Assembly (NCBI RefSeq): GCF_030146175.1
Contig: NZ_JASLCE010000032.1
Location: 1 to 37,577 of the forward strand
Source of the DNA: Flavobacterium sp.
Lineage (GTDB): Bacteria; Bacteroidota; Bacteroidia; Flavobacteriales; Flavobacteriaceae
Direction: 5' to 3'
Length of the DNA stretch: 37,577 bases
In this document: piece after piece, positions 1-7,884 of the stretch
Position numbering within the stretch: the first letter of the stretch is position 1
How the letters are laid out: each line of letters starts with the position of its first letter
Notes under the pieces: model-generated
What the model was told of the DNA's origin: nothing
The model's input: the letters and a program-made list of their open reading frames with translations, nothing else
Database searches by the model: none
Made by a program: the position numbers and the translations under genes

Positions 1-54
1 AGCTCCAGCCTTCCAAGCTGGTTGTCGCGAGTTCGAGCCTCGTCTTCCGCTCCA
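1..54 (+). tRNA. tRNA-Gly(TCC), 3' part only
   Basis: The 5' half lies outside the window. The anticodon stem pairs 5-9 (CCAGC) with 17-21 (GCTGG) around a 7-nt loop whose middle bases 12-14 are TCC, which reads GGA glycine codons. The T arm is 27-43 with loop TTCGAGC. The 3' acceptor strand is 44-50, followed by discriminator T and an encoded CCA at 52-54. A terminator follows within 6 nt. Confidence 0.93.
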
Positions 55-59
55 TAAAA

Positions 60-87
60 AAACCGAAACATTTGTTTCGGTTTTTTT
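60..87. terminator. Terminator shared by tRNA-Gly and pepE
   Basis: A 10-bp hairpin pairs 60-69 with 74-83 around a 4-nt loop. An A-run precedes it and a T-run (81-87) follows, so it can work in both directions. It lies between the tRNA and the end of the convergent pepE gene. Confidence 0.85.
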
Positions 88-101
88 GTTTTATACTGGT
101 T

Positions 102-809
102 TTATTTCAGATTGCTTAAATCGCTTTCAGGGGCAATTTCTTCCGGTTCCTGATTCTGACGGAACAAACGGGCGTGTAGCGCTCCTTTAAGTGTGATCGT
201 ATTTCCGCTTACTTCCAACCAGCTTCCTTCGCGCAATCCCAATACCGACTGCGAATTAAAATGATGAAATTCGTTAATGCGGGTTTCGCGGGTTTCGCCC
301 ATATGGGTCGAATTAACATCCGGATCCAAATAATGTGGATTGATATTAAAGGAAACAAATCCCAATGTTTTAAAACTCGGTGGATATACAATTGGCATAT
401 CGTTAGTTGTTCCCATCGTTAGTCCGCAAATATTACTTCCGGCTGAGGTGCCAAGATAAGGTGTTCCGTTTTTGACAGCAGTTTCCAGTGCGTCGATAAC
501 TTTGGTTTGGTATAATTGACTAACCAATAAAAACGTATTTCCACCACCGGTAAAAATACCTTCTGCGGCAGCTACAGCTTCGATCGGATTCTCATATTCG
601 TGAATTCCTTTTACGGCAATATTGATTTTGGAAAATGCCTCGCGTACTTTTTCGGTATACGCTTCATGCGAAATCCCACCGGGACGGGCATAAGGGATAA
701 ATAACAAGGTTGTTACATTTTTAAAATGCGCAACCAAAGTGGGTAAAAGATAGTCCAGGTAACTTCCGCTGTGAAGTGTTGAAGTACTGGCAATTATAAG
801 TTTTTTCAT
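102..809 (-). CDS. pepE: Dipeptidase E (alpha-aspartyl dipeptidase, peptidase family S51)
   Basis: This is a cytoplasmic serine peptidase that hydrolyses dipeptides with an N-terminal aspartate. The protein is 235 aa, close to the 229 aa of enteric PepE. The nucleophile elbow reads GTSAGS with Ser122, and Asp137 and His159 follow. These match the Ser120/Asp135/His157 triad of Salmonella PepE with a constant shift of 2. A longer reading from a TTG at 833 would run into the -7 promoter box at 831-838, so I start at the ATG at 807-809. The gene is monocistronic and convergent with tRNA-Gly. Confidence 0.93.
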   Translation of the reverse strand: MKKLIIASTSTLHSGSYLDYLLPTLVAHFKNVTTLLFIPYARPGGISHEAYTEKVREAFSKINIAVKGIHEYENPIEAVAAAEGIFTGGGNTFLLVSQLYQTKVIDALETAVKNGTPYLGTSAGSNICGLTMGTTNDMPIVYPPSFKTLGFVSFNINPHYLDPDVNSTHMGETRETRINEFHHFNSQSVLGLREGSWLEVSGNTITLKGALHARLFRQNQEPEEIAPESDLSNLK

Positions 810-830
810 GGTGTTGGGTTCGGTTTGGGT

Positions 831-864
831 CAAAGATACATTTAATTACAAAAAGAAAGTCAAA
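831..864 (-). promoter_or_regulatory. pepE promoter (Bacteroidetes type)
   Basis: On the minus strand TATCTTTG (831-838) matches the -7 consensus TAnnTTTG. A TTTG -33 element lies at 861-864, with a 22-nt spacer. Transcription would begin about 15-18 nt before the ATG at 809. Confidence 0.7.
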
Positions 865-978
865 TGTGAAATTCTCGCTTTTAACAAATTTTTACAAAGT
901 TGTTGGCAATAAATTTGGAGAATAAGCAAATATTTTTACCCAATATATTCGAATTTAATAAAGAATAAAAAACTTTGA

Positions 979-1725
979 ATGAAACACCAACTACTTTTTT
1001 TTTTATTGCTGTGTACCACCCTGCTTTCGGCTCAAAATGAAAAACCGCTGAAAGGAAAACTTATAGCCGAAACAAATGGTGATGTAGAAGGGATTTCAGT
1101 TGTGAATCTGACCACGGAAAAGCAGGTATTGTCCCGTAAAGACGGAAGTTTTACCATTACCGCTGCGGCCGGAGATGTGATACAATTTTCGTCTATTCAA
1201 TATGAAGAAAAAAAGATAACCGTCAAAGAAATTGATTTTGAAGATGGGGAGCTATTGCTGAAAATGGTGGCCAAAGTGAATAAATTAAGCGAAGTCTATA
1301 TTGAAAAAAGTGGTATTACTTCCGAAAGCCTCGGAATTGTGCCGATGGGACAAAAACAATATACGCCAGCCGAACGCAAGTTAAAAACAGCGGGCGATTT
1401 TAAACCGATACAATTGTTAAATCTATTGGGAGGTGCTTTGCCTTTTGATCCGATTATTAATAAAATAACGGGAAAAACCGAACGACTTAAAAAGGAACTA
1501 TCCGTTGAACAGCGCGAAATGCTAATGGATCGTTTAAAAGGTTGGTTCCAGGAGCCTTTTGTGACAGATGAACTTAAAATTCAACAGGAGTACGTGGACG
1601 GTTTCTGGTTGTATGCGATGGATGATGCCGGTTTTAAAAAAGCGGTAAACGAAAGAAATAAGACTTTGGCGACTTTTTTACTAACGGAGCTGGCTGTAAA
1701 ATATAAAAAATTAATTTCCGAATAA
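979..1725 (+). CDS. Secreted carboxypeptidase-regulatory-like protein, paralogue 1
   Basis: A 248-aa protein with a clear signal peptide (residues 1-18, ending LLSAQ). Residues 25-105 have the pattern of a CarboxypepD_reg-like beta sandwich (LKGKLIAE, then DGSFTI, then VIQFSSIQYE), the fold also found at the N-terminus of TonB-dependent receptors. The remainder has no enzyme motif I recognise. It carries a block at 115-138 (SESLG, then GQKxYTPAERKLKTA) that recurs at the same residue numbers in the next gene, and a C-terminal block (LKIxQEYVxGF, then NKTLATF) also shared. It is first of three tandem paralogues upstream of an M1 peptidase. The function is unknown. I expect an exported periplasmic or surface protein. 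Confidence 0.8.
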   Translation: MKHQLLFFLLLCTTLLSAQNEKPLKGKLIAETNGDVEGISVVNLTTEKQVLSRKDGSFTITAAAGDVIQFSSIQYEEKKITVKEIDFEDGELLLKMVAKVNKLSEVYIEKSGITSESLGIVPMGQKQYTPAERKLKTAGDFKPIQLLNLLGGALPFDPIINKITGKTERLKKELSVEQREMLMDRLKGWFQEPFVTDELKIQQEYVDGFWLYAMDDAGFKKAVNERNKTLATFLLTELAVKYKKLISE

Positions 1726-1764
1726 ATGTCCGGTAAAAAAGCATATTGCGAAAAGGCGCAACAA

Positions 1765-2508
1765 ATGAATAAGATTTTTCCTTTGATTTTATTGGTAATT
1801 TCTGTAACTTCATACGCACAGAATACAAAAGTCCTGAAAGGGAAAGTTATGGCTGCGACATCGGAGTTGGACGGTATTCACGTGATCAATAAAAGAACGG
1901 AAAAAGCGGTAGTGACGGAAAAAGGCGGCTTTTTTGCAATAATGGCCCAACCGAATGACACGCTGATTTTTTCGGCAGTCCAATTTAAAGGTCGGCAAAT
2001 CCGACTGGAGGAAAAGGATTTTAACGAGGAGTTGTTCTATGTCAAATTAGACGTGATGATACGCCAGTTAAAAGAGGTCGTGATCAATGAATATGGAAAT
2101 ATCAATTCGGAAAGTTTGGGATTGGTTCCGAGAGGACAGAAAAAATACACGCCGGCCGAAAGAAAATTAAAAACAGCCACCGGAACCGATGCACAAATAG
2201 GAACGAATACGGTTGTAGGTCTTGACCCGTTGTTAAACTGGTTTTCCGGACGGACATCGATGCTGAAAAAAGAAGTTGAAATAGAGAAAAAAGAGCTGTT
2301 CCGACAAAAGTTGGAAGGGATGTATGACGAAGAGTATTTTGTAAATACCTTAAAAATTCCACAGGAATATGTACAGGGATTTATCTTTTATGCTGTCGAA
2401 AACGAACGATTTACAGCAGCGATAAAAGCCAAAAACAAAACACTGGCTACGTTTTATCTGAATGAACTGGCCGTGCAATACCGAAAAATAATTACAGATG
2501 AAAAATAA
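1765..2508 (+). CDS. Secreted carboxypeptidase-regulatory-like protein, paralogue 2
   Basis: A 247-aa paralogue of the preceding gene. An in-frame ATG at 1726 would add 13 charged residues. The ATG at 1765 instead gives a normal signal peptide (MNKIFPLILL, cut near SYAQ), so I use it. The beta-sandwich domain runs over residues 24-105 and the signature SESLG...PAERKLKTA over 115-138. The C-terminus repeats LKIPQEYVQGF and NKTLATF. It lies 39 nt after paralogue 1 and overlaps paralogue 3 by 11 nt, so the three are surely co-transcribed. No catalytic motif is visible. Confidence 0.8.
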   Translation: MNKIFPLILLVISVTSYAQNTKVLKGKVMAATSELDGIHVINKRTEKAVVTEKGGFFAIMAQPNDTLIFSAVQFKGRQIRLEEKDFNEELFYVKLDVMIRQLKEVVINEYGNINSESLGLVPRGQKKYTPAERKLKTATGTDAQIGTNTVVGLDPLLNWFSGRTSMLKKEVEIEKKELFRQKLEGMYDEEYFVNTLKIPQEYVQGFIFYAVENERFTAAIKAKNKTLATFYLNELAVQYRKIITDEK

Positions 2509-3289
2509 ACTGCTGCTTATCCTGTTGTTACTGACTTTTCAAGCGTTTTCACAAACCACTACCCGGGAACTGCTAAAAGGTCAGATACAAATCGATAGTC
2601 TCGATGCCGAAAATATTACGATTCTGAACACGGCAACCCGTATTAAAACGAATACCGGTAAAATGGGGGAATTCGAAATTTATGCCCGGGCGAAAGATAC
2701 ACTGGTTTTTTCGAGCCTTTCCTTTAGTCCGCTGATGGTTGTATTGGAAAAAAGAGATTTCGACATGCAAATTCTTAGGATCCGACTTACCGTCGAGGTA
2801 AACCAGCTAAACGAAGTAATTGTAAAACGACTTTCCGGGGATTTGGAACGGGATACCCGAAAATTAAAAGATCGAAGCCAGCGGATAGCCGTATCGGAGA
2901 ATACCTTATTTCAGACCGATTTTAAAACCGATTACCTGACCAGACCAACCACACCGCCGGTAATTACCAGTATGAGCCCGCTCACGGGTGTCGACTTTAT
3001 TAAGGTGGGGGAAATGGTGGGTCGCCTCTTCAAATCCAAACGCAAAACCGATACCGGGACTGCTACTTTTGTAACCGATAAGATTTTTGCCGATGCCGTA
3101 AGAGAAAGAGTTTCCACGCCGTTTTTTACCGATGTCTTAAAACTTAAAAAAGACGATATCGGACCTTTTTTAACCTATTGCGATCAGGGTACGCTTACCC
3201 GCGAATTATTGGAGCCGCAACACGAATTTGAACTGATCGATTATCTGATCAGTAAAAGTAAAACGTATCAACAGGCGAAAAAGAAATAA
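2498..3289 (+). CDS. Secreted carboxypeptidase-regulatory-like protein, paralogue 3 (diverged)
   Basis: A 263-aa protein with a signal peptide (MKNKLLLILLLLTFQAFSQ). It has the same beta-sandwich domain (LKGQIQID, GEFEIYA, TLVFSSLSFSP) followed by the VNQLNEVIV strand seen in its neighbours. The central YTPAERKLKTA block is not conserved here and is replaced by a charged, Arg/Lys-rich stretch. The C-terminal helical part keeps only a weak echo (LKLKKDDIGPF). It overlaps paralogue 2 by 11 nt, which suggests translational coupling. The function is unknown; it looks like a duplicate that has drifted. Confidence 0.78.
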   Translation: MKNKLLLILLLLTFQAFSQTTTRELLKGQIQIDSLDAENITILNTATRIKTNTGKMGEFEIYARAKDTLVFSSLSFSPLMVVLEKRDFDMQILRIRLTVEVNQLNEVIVKRLSGDLERDTRKLKDRSQRIAVSENTLFQTDFKTDYLTRPTTPPVITSMSPLTGVDFIKVGEMVGRLFKSKRKTDTGTATFVTDKIFADAVRERVSTPFFTDVLKLKKDDIGPFLTYCDQGTLTRELLEPQHEFELIDYLISKSKTYQQAKKK

Positions 3290-3292
3290 TAC

Positions 3293-3300
3293 TATCTTTG
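3293..3300 (+). promoter_or_regulatory. -7 box for the DUF6702-like gene
   Basis: TATCTTTG matches TAnnTTTG exactly and ends 4 nt before the ATG at 3305, within the 15-nt gap between two co-directional genes. No good TTTG -33 element is visible. If used, it would give a leaderless or nearly leaderless transcript. Confidence 0.5.
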
Positions 3301-3304
3301 GAGG

Positions 3305-3808
3305 ATGACAAAGTTGTTGCGATACGGTTTTTTATTCCTGCTATTGTTGAGTCTTAGCGCAGCGGGATTTCATAAATTCTATGTCTCCATCTATCAGGTT
3401 AATTATGTGCCGGAAAAAAAAGCCCTGCAGATAACCGCGCGGATTTTTACAGACGATTTGGAAAAAGCCCTCGAACGAAAAGTTAAGAAAAAGATTTATC
3501 TGGCCACCACAAAAGAAGCTCCGGAAGCGGAAGAACTTTTAAAAAAATACCTGACCGATAAATTGCATATCCGCATTAATAATACGGAAAAGGCGATCCG
3601 ATTTCTCGGACGGGAAACCGAAGACGATGTTGTGATTTGTTATCTGACTGTGCCGGTAACCGAAAAAATTACATCGGTAGAAGTATACAATACGGCACTG
3701 ACGGAAATATATCCGGATCAGCAAAATATCATTCATACGAATATAAATAGTAACAAAAAGAGTCTTTTGCTGACCAATAGTAACCCAAAAGAAAAAATTG
3801 AATATTAG
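3305..3808 (+). CDS. DUF6702-like secreted protein
   Basis: A 167-aa protein with an N-terminal hydrophobic segment (residues 7-22). The HKFYVSIYQVNY start to the mature region, followed by QITARIFTDDLEKALE, is the pattern I associate with DUF6702, a Bacteroidetes family usually encoded next to M1 peptidases. The middle alternates beta strands and a short helix, as in a small beta sandwich. It sits 15 nt after paralogue 3 and 12 nt before the M1 peptidase. No enzyme motif is seen. A role as a partner or substrate-binding protein of the peptidase is inference only. Confidence 0.7.
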   Translation: MTKLLRYGFLFLLLLSLSAAGFHKFYVSIYQVNYVPEKKALQITARIFTDDLEKALERKVKKKIYLATTKEAPEAEELLKKYLTDKLHIRINNTEKAIRFLGRETEDDVVICYLTVPVTEKITSVEVYNTALTEIYPDQQNIIHTNINSNKKSLLLTNSNPKEKIEY

Positions 3809-3820
3809 ACTGTTATAACC

Positions 3821-6088
3821 ATGAAAAAATCGGCATCTGTTTTTTCAATACTGGCTTTGGCAATTCCCTTAATGACCATGGGCCAGGATACAAAAAATTC
3901 GGGTAAAAGAGAACCCGGACATTACGACACGAACAAGTTTAGCCAGATGTATACCCAAATGGCAACTCCAAACATGTTCCGTACCGCATCCGGAGCACCC
4001 GGACCGGCTTACTACCAGCAACAGGCAGATTATAAAATCAAAGTTGAACTCGACGATAAAAATACCCGTCTGAGCGGCGAAGAAACCATCACCTATTATA
4101 ACAATTCACCCGATCCATTGGATTATTTATGGGTGCAATTGGATCAGAACGAAAAGAAACCCGATTCCAAATCGCCATTGGTGGAAAACCAGCGAATGGA
4201 TGGCGCGATGACGCCCGACGGATTTACAAAGAAATTCATGCAACAGCCGTTTCAAGGTGGTTATAACATCGAATTTGTAAAAGACGCCAAAGGGAATCCG
4301 ATGAAATATACGATCAATCAGACCATGATGCGTATCGACCTGGATAAAACCCTTAAAAAAGGTGAGAAAATCTCGTTTTCGATAAAATGGTGGTACAACA
4401 TCAACAATTATAGAGTGGACGGAGGTCGTTCCGGATACGAACATTTTGATAAAGATGGAAACAACCTGTATGTAATTGCACAGTTCTATCCGCGTATGGC
4501 CGTTTATAACGACGTAGAAGGATGGCAAAACATGCAGTTCTGGGGCGAAGGAGAATTTGCCTTGCCGTTTGGTAACTTTGAAGTGAGCATAACCGTTCCG
4601 GCCGATCACGTAATGGAAGCCACCGGTGAACTGCAAAATCGCAAAGAGGTTTTTACAGCCGAACAGCTAAAACGCTACCAGCAGGCCGAAAGTTCCTATG
4701 ATAACCCGGTTATCGTAGTGACGCAGGCCGAAGCCGAACAACGATCCAAAACCGTTTCGGATCAGAAAAAAACATGGAAATTTAAAGCGACCAACGTACG
4801 GGACTTTGCTTTTTCGACATCGCGAAAATTTATTTACGATGCGATGGCGGTAAAAATTGGCGGTAAAAATGTCATGGCCATTTCCTTATATCCGCCGGAA
4901 GCTAACCCGTTATGGGAACAGTATTCTACCCGTGTGGTAGCACATACGCTAAAAAGCTATTCCAGCTATACCTTTGATTATCCGTATCCGAAAGCCGTAT
5001 CCATTTCGGCCGAAGACCAGGGGATGGAATACCCAATGATCTGTTGGAATTACGGACGTCCTGATGAAAAAGGTTTTGTGAGCGACCGATTAAAATACGG
5101 TATGATGGGTGTAATTATCCACGAAGTAGGACATAACTTTTTCCCGATGATTGTTAATTCCGACGAACGTCAGTGGACTTGGATGGATGAAGGATTAAAC
5201 ACCTTTCTGGAATATCTTACCGAACAAAGTTGGGATAAAAACTTCCCGTCAAGCAGAGGGCCGGCGGCTAAAATCGTACCGTATATGAGTGGTGATCAAC
5301 GATTTTTGGAACCGATTATGTCCAATTCGGAAACGATCCATCAGTTTGGTGCCAATGCCTACGCAAAACCGGCTACCGGATTAAATATACTACGCGAAAC
5401 CATCATGGGGCATGAATTATTTGATCATGCTTTTAGAACCTATGCCAACCGTTGGAAATTCAAGCATCCGACACCGGAAGATTTTTTCCGTACGATGGAA
5501 GACGCTTCGGCTGTTGATCTGGATTGGTTCTGGAAAGGCTGGTTTTACTCGACCGATTATGTAGATATTGGAATCAAAAATGTAAAACAATTCTATGTGT
5601 CGGAAGAGCCAACTAAAGAAATGAAAGACTTTGCGGCCAAAAGAGGACGTTTTCTACAAGACAACGGACCATTTGTGTATTTGGTGTCCGATAGTAGTGA
5701 AGATTTTAAACCGGGTATAAAAAAACCATTTGTCATTCAGGACGTAAAACTGCTGAACGATTATGTGGAAACCTTGTCACCGGAAGATCGAAAAAATCTG
5801 AAAGCACCGAAATATTTTTACGAAGTCGAATTCGAAAAACCGGGAGGGATGATGATGCCAATCCTTGTGGATTTGGAATTTGAAGACGGAACAATTCAAA
5901 ATTACGTATTTCCGGTACAAATCTGGCGCAAAGGAAACGAAGTAGTAAAACGCGTTTTTGCGACCGAAAAACCGGTTAAAAAGATACAACTGGATCCAAA
6001 ACTGCAAACGGCCGATGTCGATGTGACCAACAACGTATGGCCTAAAGAAACACCAAAATCGAAGTTTGATCAGTTTGAAAAAAACTAA
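3821..6088 (+). CDS. M1 family zinc aminopeptidase-like protein (gluzincin)
   Basis: A 755-aa exported metallopeptidase with a signal peptide (residues 1-21, ending MGQ). The zinc site is complete: HEVGH at 434-438 (ligands His434 and His438, general base Glu435) and the third ligand Glu457 in WMDEG, at the usual spacing. The exopeptidase motif reads GMEYP rather than the common GAMEN, so the usual Asn is Tyr; some M1 enzymes have the same change. An N-terminal beta domain (about 60-270) precedes the catalytic domain, and a helical/C-terminal part follows. It closes a run of five exported proteins. It probably trims peptides in the periplasm or at the surface; substrates are not inferable. 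Confidence 0.9.
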   Translation: MKKSASVFSILALAIPLMTMGQDTKNSGKREPGHYDTNKFSQMYTQMATPNMFRTASGAPGPAYYQQQADYKIKVELDDKNTRLSGEETITYYNNSPDPLDYLWVQLDQNEKKPDSKSPLVENQRMDGAMTPDGFTKKFMQQPFQGGYNIEFVKDAKGNPMKYTINQTMMRIDLDKTLKKGEKISFSIKWWYNINNYRVDGGRSGYEHFDKDGNNLYVIAQFYPRMAVYNDVEGWQNMQFWGEGEFALPFGNFEVSITVPADHVMEATGELQNRKEVFTAEQLKRYQQAESSYDNPVIVVTQAEAEQRSKTVSDQKKTWKFKATNVRDFAFSTSRKFIYDAMAVKIGGKNVMAISLYPPEANPLWEQYSTRVVAHTLKSYSSYTFDYPYPKAVSISAEDQGMEYPMICWNYGRPDEKGFVSDRLKYGMMGVIIHEVGHNFFPMIVNSDERQWTWMDEGLNTFLEYLTEQSWDKNFPSSRGPAAKIVPYMSGDQRFLEPIMSNSETIHQFGANAYAKPATGLNILRETIMGHELFDHAFRTYANRWKFKHPTPEDFFRTMEDASAVDLDWFWKGWFYSTDYVDIGIKNVKQFYVSEEPTKEMKDFAAKRGRFLQDNGPFVYLVSDSSEDFKPGIKKPFVIQDVKLLNDYVETLSPEDRKNLKAPKYFYEVEFEKPGGMMMPILVDLEFEDGTIQNYVFPVQIWRKGNEVVKRVFATEKPVKKIQLDPKLQTADVDVTNNVWPKETPKSKFDQFEKN

Positions 6089-6091
6089 TAG

Positions 6092-6113
6092 AAGCACTCG
6101 AAAGAGTGCTTTT
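6092..6113 (+). terminator. Terminator after the M1 peptidase gene
   Basis: AAGCACTC (6092-6099) pairs with GAGTGCTT (6104-6111) around a GAAA tetraloop. The T-tract is short (TTTT then G), so it may be leaky. Confidence 0.7.
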
Positions 6114-6157
6114 GTGTTAATAAAAGTCAAAAACCGGGAAATAAAAACGGAACTTCG

Positions 6158-6165
6158 TAAATTTG
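6158..6165 (+). promoter_or_regulatory. -7 box for the tatA-like gene
   Basis: TAAATTTG fits TAnnTTTG and lies 28 nt before the ATG at 6194. No clear -33 element is seen. Confidence 0.45.
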
Positions 6166-6193
6166 CTACTTATAACTTTCAAACTTATAGACA

Positions 6194-6493
6194 ATGTTTG
6201 GTATCGGAGGCGGAGAAATATTCCTTATTATATTAGTCGTTTTAATGTTATTTGGTTCGGATAAAGTGCCGGAAATCGCGAGAACCCTTGGAAAAGGGAT
6301 GGCGCAGATTAAGCACGCAACCAACGACATTAAAAACGAAATTCAAAAAAGTGCTGAAGAAAACGGCTTAACCAAAGATTTGGATTTTACCAAAGATCTG
6401 GATTTGGATCTGACCGGCGGTATTCGAAAAGAAATTGATAAAGCCAAAGAGGATATTGAAGATATTTCCGGACCGATAAAACGACAAATGTAA
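6194..6493 (+). CDS. tatA: Twin-arginine translocase subunit, TatA/TatB-like
   Basis: A 99-aa protein with the TatA/B layout: a very short N-terminus, one membrane helix (about residues 7-21), the FGxxKxPEIARTLGKG hinge and amphipathic helix, then a charged cytoplasmic tail. Tat pores export folded proteins carrying twin-arginine signals. The tail holds a small Asp/Leu-rich internal repeat (TKDLD twice, then LDL). The gene is next to a PAP2 phosphatase and 2 nt from it, and no tatC is in the window. TatA and TatB cannot be separated firmly from sequence alone, but the Gly-rich N-terminus favours TatA. Confidence 0.85.
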   Translation: MFGIGGGEIFLIILVVLMLFGSDKVPEIARTLGKGMAQIKHATNDIKNEIQKSAEENGLTKDLDFTKDLDLDLTGGIRKEIDKAKEDIEDISGPIKRQM

Positions 6494-6495
6494 TC

Positions 6496-7062
6496 TTGGA
6501 GCATTTAATTCAACTCGACAAACAATTACTGGTTTTTTTAAATGGCTTGGGTTCCGAACGTTTTGACGGACTCTGGCTGATCATTACCAAACAAGCGTAT
6601 TGGACACCAATATTTCTGTATGTATTCTATCTGTTGTACAAAAAACTGGGTTGGAAACACATGTTATTGGTGATTTTCTCTCTAGCCTTATTGATCGCAT
6701 TTACCGATCAGATGACGAATCTGGTAAAAAACAGCGTACAGCGTTTGCGTCCGTGTAACGATCCGGAAACCAAAGACATTATCCGTTTGGTGAAACAAAG
6801 TTCGTCGTTTAGTTATTTTTCGGGACATGCGGCCAACTCATTGGCATCGACTACGTTTATAGTGTTGATTCTACGGAAATACTACAAATATGCCTTTTTG
6901 TTTTTCCTGTTCCCATTGATCTTTGCATATAGCCGTATTTACCTTGGGCTACATTTTCCGGGTGATATTCTTTCCGGTTATATTTTCGGAATTGGAACCG
7001 GTTATTTGTTTTCAAAAATATATGAAGTATATCGGAAAAAATATTTTCCGGATAGTATATAA
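6496..7062 (+). CDS. PAP2-family membrane phosphatase
   Basis: A 188-aa polytopic protein with the complete PAP2/acid-phosphatase signature: K78-x6-R85-P86 (KNSVQRLRP), SGH at 109-111, and S146-R147-x5-H153-x3-D157 (SRIYLGLHFPGD). Such enzymes dephosphorylate lipid phosphates, either undecaprenyl diphosphate (a carrier for wall synthesis) or phosphatidate. Which one acts here cannot be told. The only start that keeps the N-terminal amphipathic region is TTG at 6496, 2 nt after the tatA-like stop, so the two genes are likely co-transcribed. It ends just before a palindromic repeat and a strong terminator. Confidence 0.87.
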   Translation: MEHLIQLDKQLLVFLNGLGSERFDGLWLIITKQAYWTPIFLYVFYLLYKKLGWKHMLLVIFSLALLIAFTDQMTNLVKNSVQRLRPCNDPETKDIIRLVKQSSSFSYFSGHAANSLASTTFIVLILRKYYKYAFLFFLFPLIFAYSRIYLGLHFPGDILSGYIFGIGTGYLFSKIYEVYRKKYFPDSI

Positions 7063-7066
7063 TTTT

Positions 7067-7113
7067 AGACCTGACAGGTTTTTTTGCAAACCGCTGAGAA
7101 ACCTGTCAGGTCT
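7067..7113. repeat. Intergenic inverted repeat (REP-like)
   Basis: Perfect 15-bp arms, AGACCTGACAGGTTT at 7067-7081 and its complement at 7099-7113, are separated by 17 nt. Each arm holds a near-palindrome, CCTGACAGG. It sits directly before the strong terminator. The shape is that of a dispersed REP/BIME-type repeat. The copy number cannot be seen from one window. Confidence 0.75.
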
Positions 7114-7124
7114 GCATCGCATCT

Positions 7125-7165
7125 AAACAGAAAAGGGATTACAATTTGTAATCCCTTTTCTGTTT
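7125..7165. terminator. Strong bidirectional terminator between PAP2 and O-methyltransferase genes
   Basis: Perfect 20-bp arms (7125-7144 and 7146-7165) meet almost without a loop. The stem begins with an A-rich side and ends with a T-rich side, so both convergent transcripts can end here. It abuts the stop codon of the minus-strand gene. Confidence 0.85.
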
Positions 7166-7806
7166 TAAAGTACACGGCTAACGGTCAATCCGTCGCGGAT
7201 CGGCAATAAAACCGTTTCGACTCTTGGATCGTCTTTTAGTAGCTGGTTATACTCCAGTAATATTTTAGTACTCTTATCATTGGCTTTTACCGTTTCCAGA
7301 ATTTTACCGGACCATAATACATTATCCGATAGAATAACACCGCCTTTATTCATTAACGGAACGATCATCTGGAAATAGTTGATATAGTTTTCTTTATCGG
7401 CATCAATAAATACCAGATCAAACTTTTTGTTCAACGTTGGAATAATTTCCAAAGCATTCCCCAAATGTTGGTGAATCTGGTCTTTCCATTCTGATTGATC
7501 AAAATATTTGCGCTGGAAATCGAATAACTCCTCGTTGATGTCGATGGTGTCCAAAGTACCGTTTTCAACTAGACCTTCCGCCAGACATAACGCGGCATAA
7601 CCGGTATAGGTTCCGATTTCCAGAATGGACTTCGGGCGAATCAATTTGGAAAGTATACTCAAAACACGCCCTTGAAAATGACCGCTCAACATACGGGGTT
7701 GCAGGATTTTCTGGTGGGTTTCCTTATTTAAGGCGGCGAGCAAAGCCGGTTCGTTTTCGGAATGTGCCGCTACATAATCTTCTAAAGTCTCGGAGATAAA
7801 ATGCAT
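7165..7806 (-). CDS. SAM-dependent O-methyltransferase (COMT-like, family 3)
   Basis: A 213-aa class I methyltransferase. The SAM-binding loop EIGTYTGYA is at 63-71, an acidic residue follows the second strand (IDINEE), and the metal/substrate motif FIDADKENY is at 133-141. Both are typical of the cation-dependent catechol/caffeoyl-CoA O-methyltransferase group. Length agrees with that family (about 210-220 aa). The natural acceptor is unknown in Flavobacteria. The gene is transcribed alone, divergently from rlmN. Confidence 0.88.
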   Translation of the reverse strand: MHFISETLEDYVAAHSENEPALLAALNKETHQKILQPRMLSGHFQGRVLSILSKLIRPKSILEIGTYTGYAALCLAEGLVENGTLDTIDINEELFDFQRKYFDQSEWKDQIHQHLGNALEIIPTLNKKFDLVFIDADKENYINYFQMIVPLMNKGGVILSDNVLWSGKILETVKANDKSTKILLEYNQLLKDDPRVETVLLPIRDGLTVSRVL

Positions 7807-7821
7807 AACGTAAATTTTTTA

Positions 7822-7829
7822 CAAAATTA
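7822..7829 (-). promoter_or_regulatory. -7 box for the O-methyltransferase gene
   Basis: TAATTTTG on the minus strand fits TAnnTTTG and lies 15 nt upstream of the start codon. The -33 element is not convincing. Confidence 0.45.
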
Positions 7830-7872
7830 CAAATTACCAAAAGCAGAAACGACCAATTATACAAATTGTTAC

Positions 7873-7880
7873 TAACTTTG
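7873..7880 (+). promoter_or_regulatory. -7 box for rlmN
   Basis: TAACTTTG fits TAnnTTTG and ends 4 nt before the ATG, which implies a leaderless or near-leaderless rlmN mRNA. The -33 region is AT-rich, without an exact TTTG. Confidence 0.55.
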
Positions 7881-7884
7881 TGCC

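Noticed and set aside
1726..1764. Upstream in-frame ATG for paralogue 2
   Set aside because: It would place 13 charged residues ahead of a clean signal peptide; the ATG at 1765 fits export.
3300..3305. GGAGG that looks like a Shine-Dalgarno site before the ATG at 3305
   Set aside because: It abuts the ATG with no spacer and shares a base with the -7 box, so it cannot act as a normal ribosome-binding site.
4127..4636. Open frame of 169 codons on the minus strand inside the M1 peptidase gene
   Set aside because: It lies wholly inside a gene with intact catalytic motifs, shows no family pattern, and is an antisense shadow.
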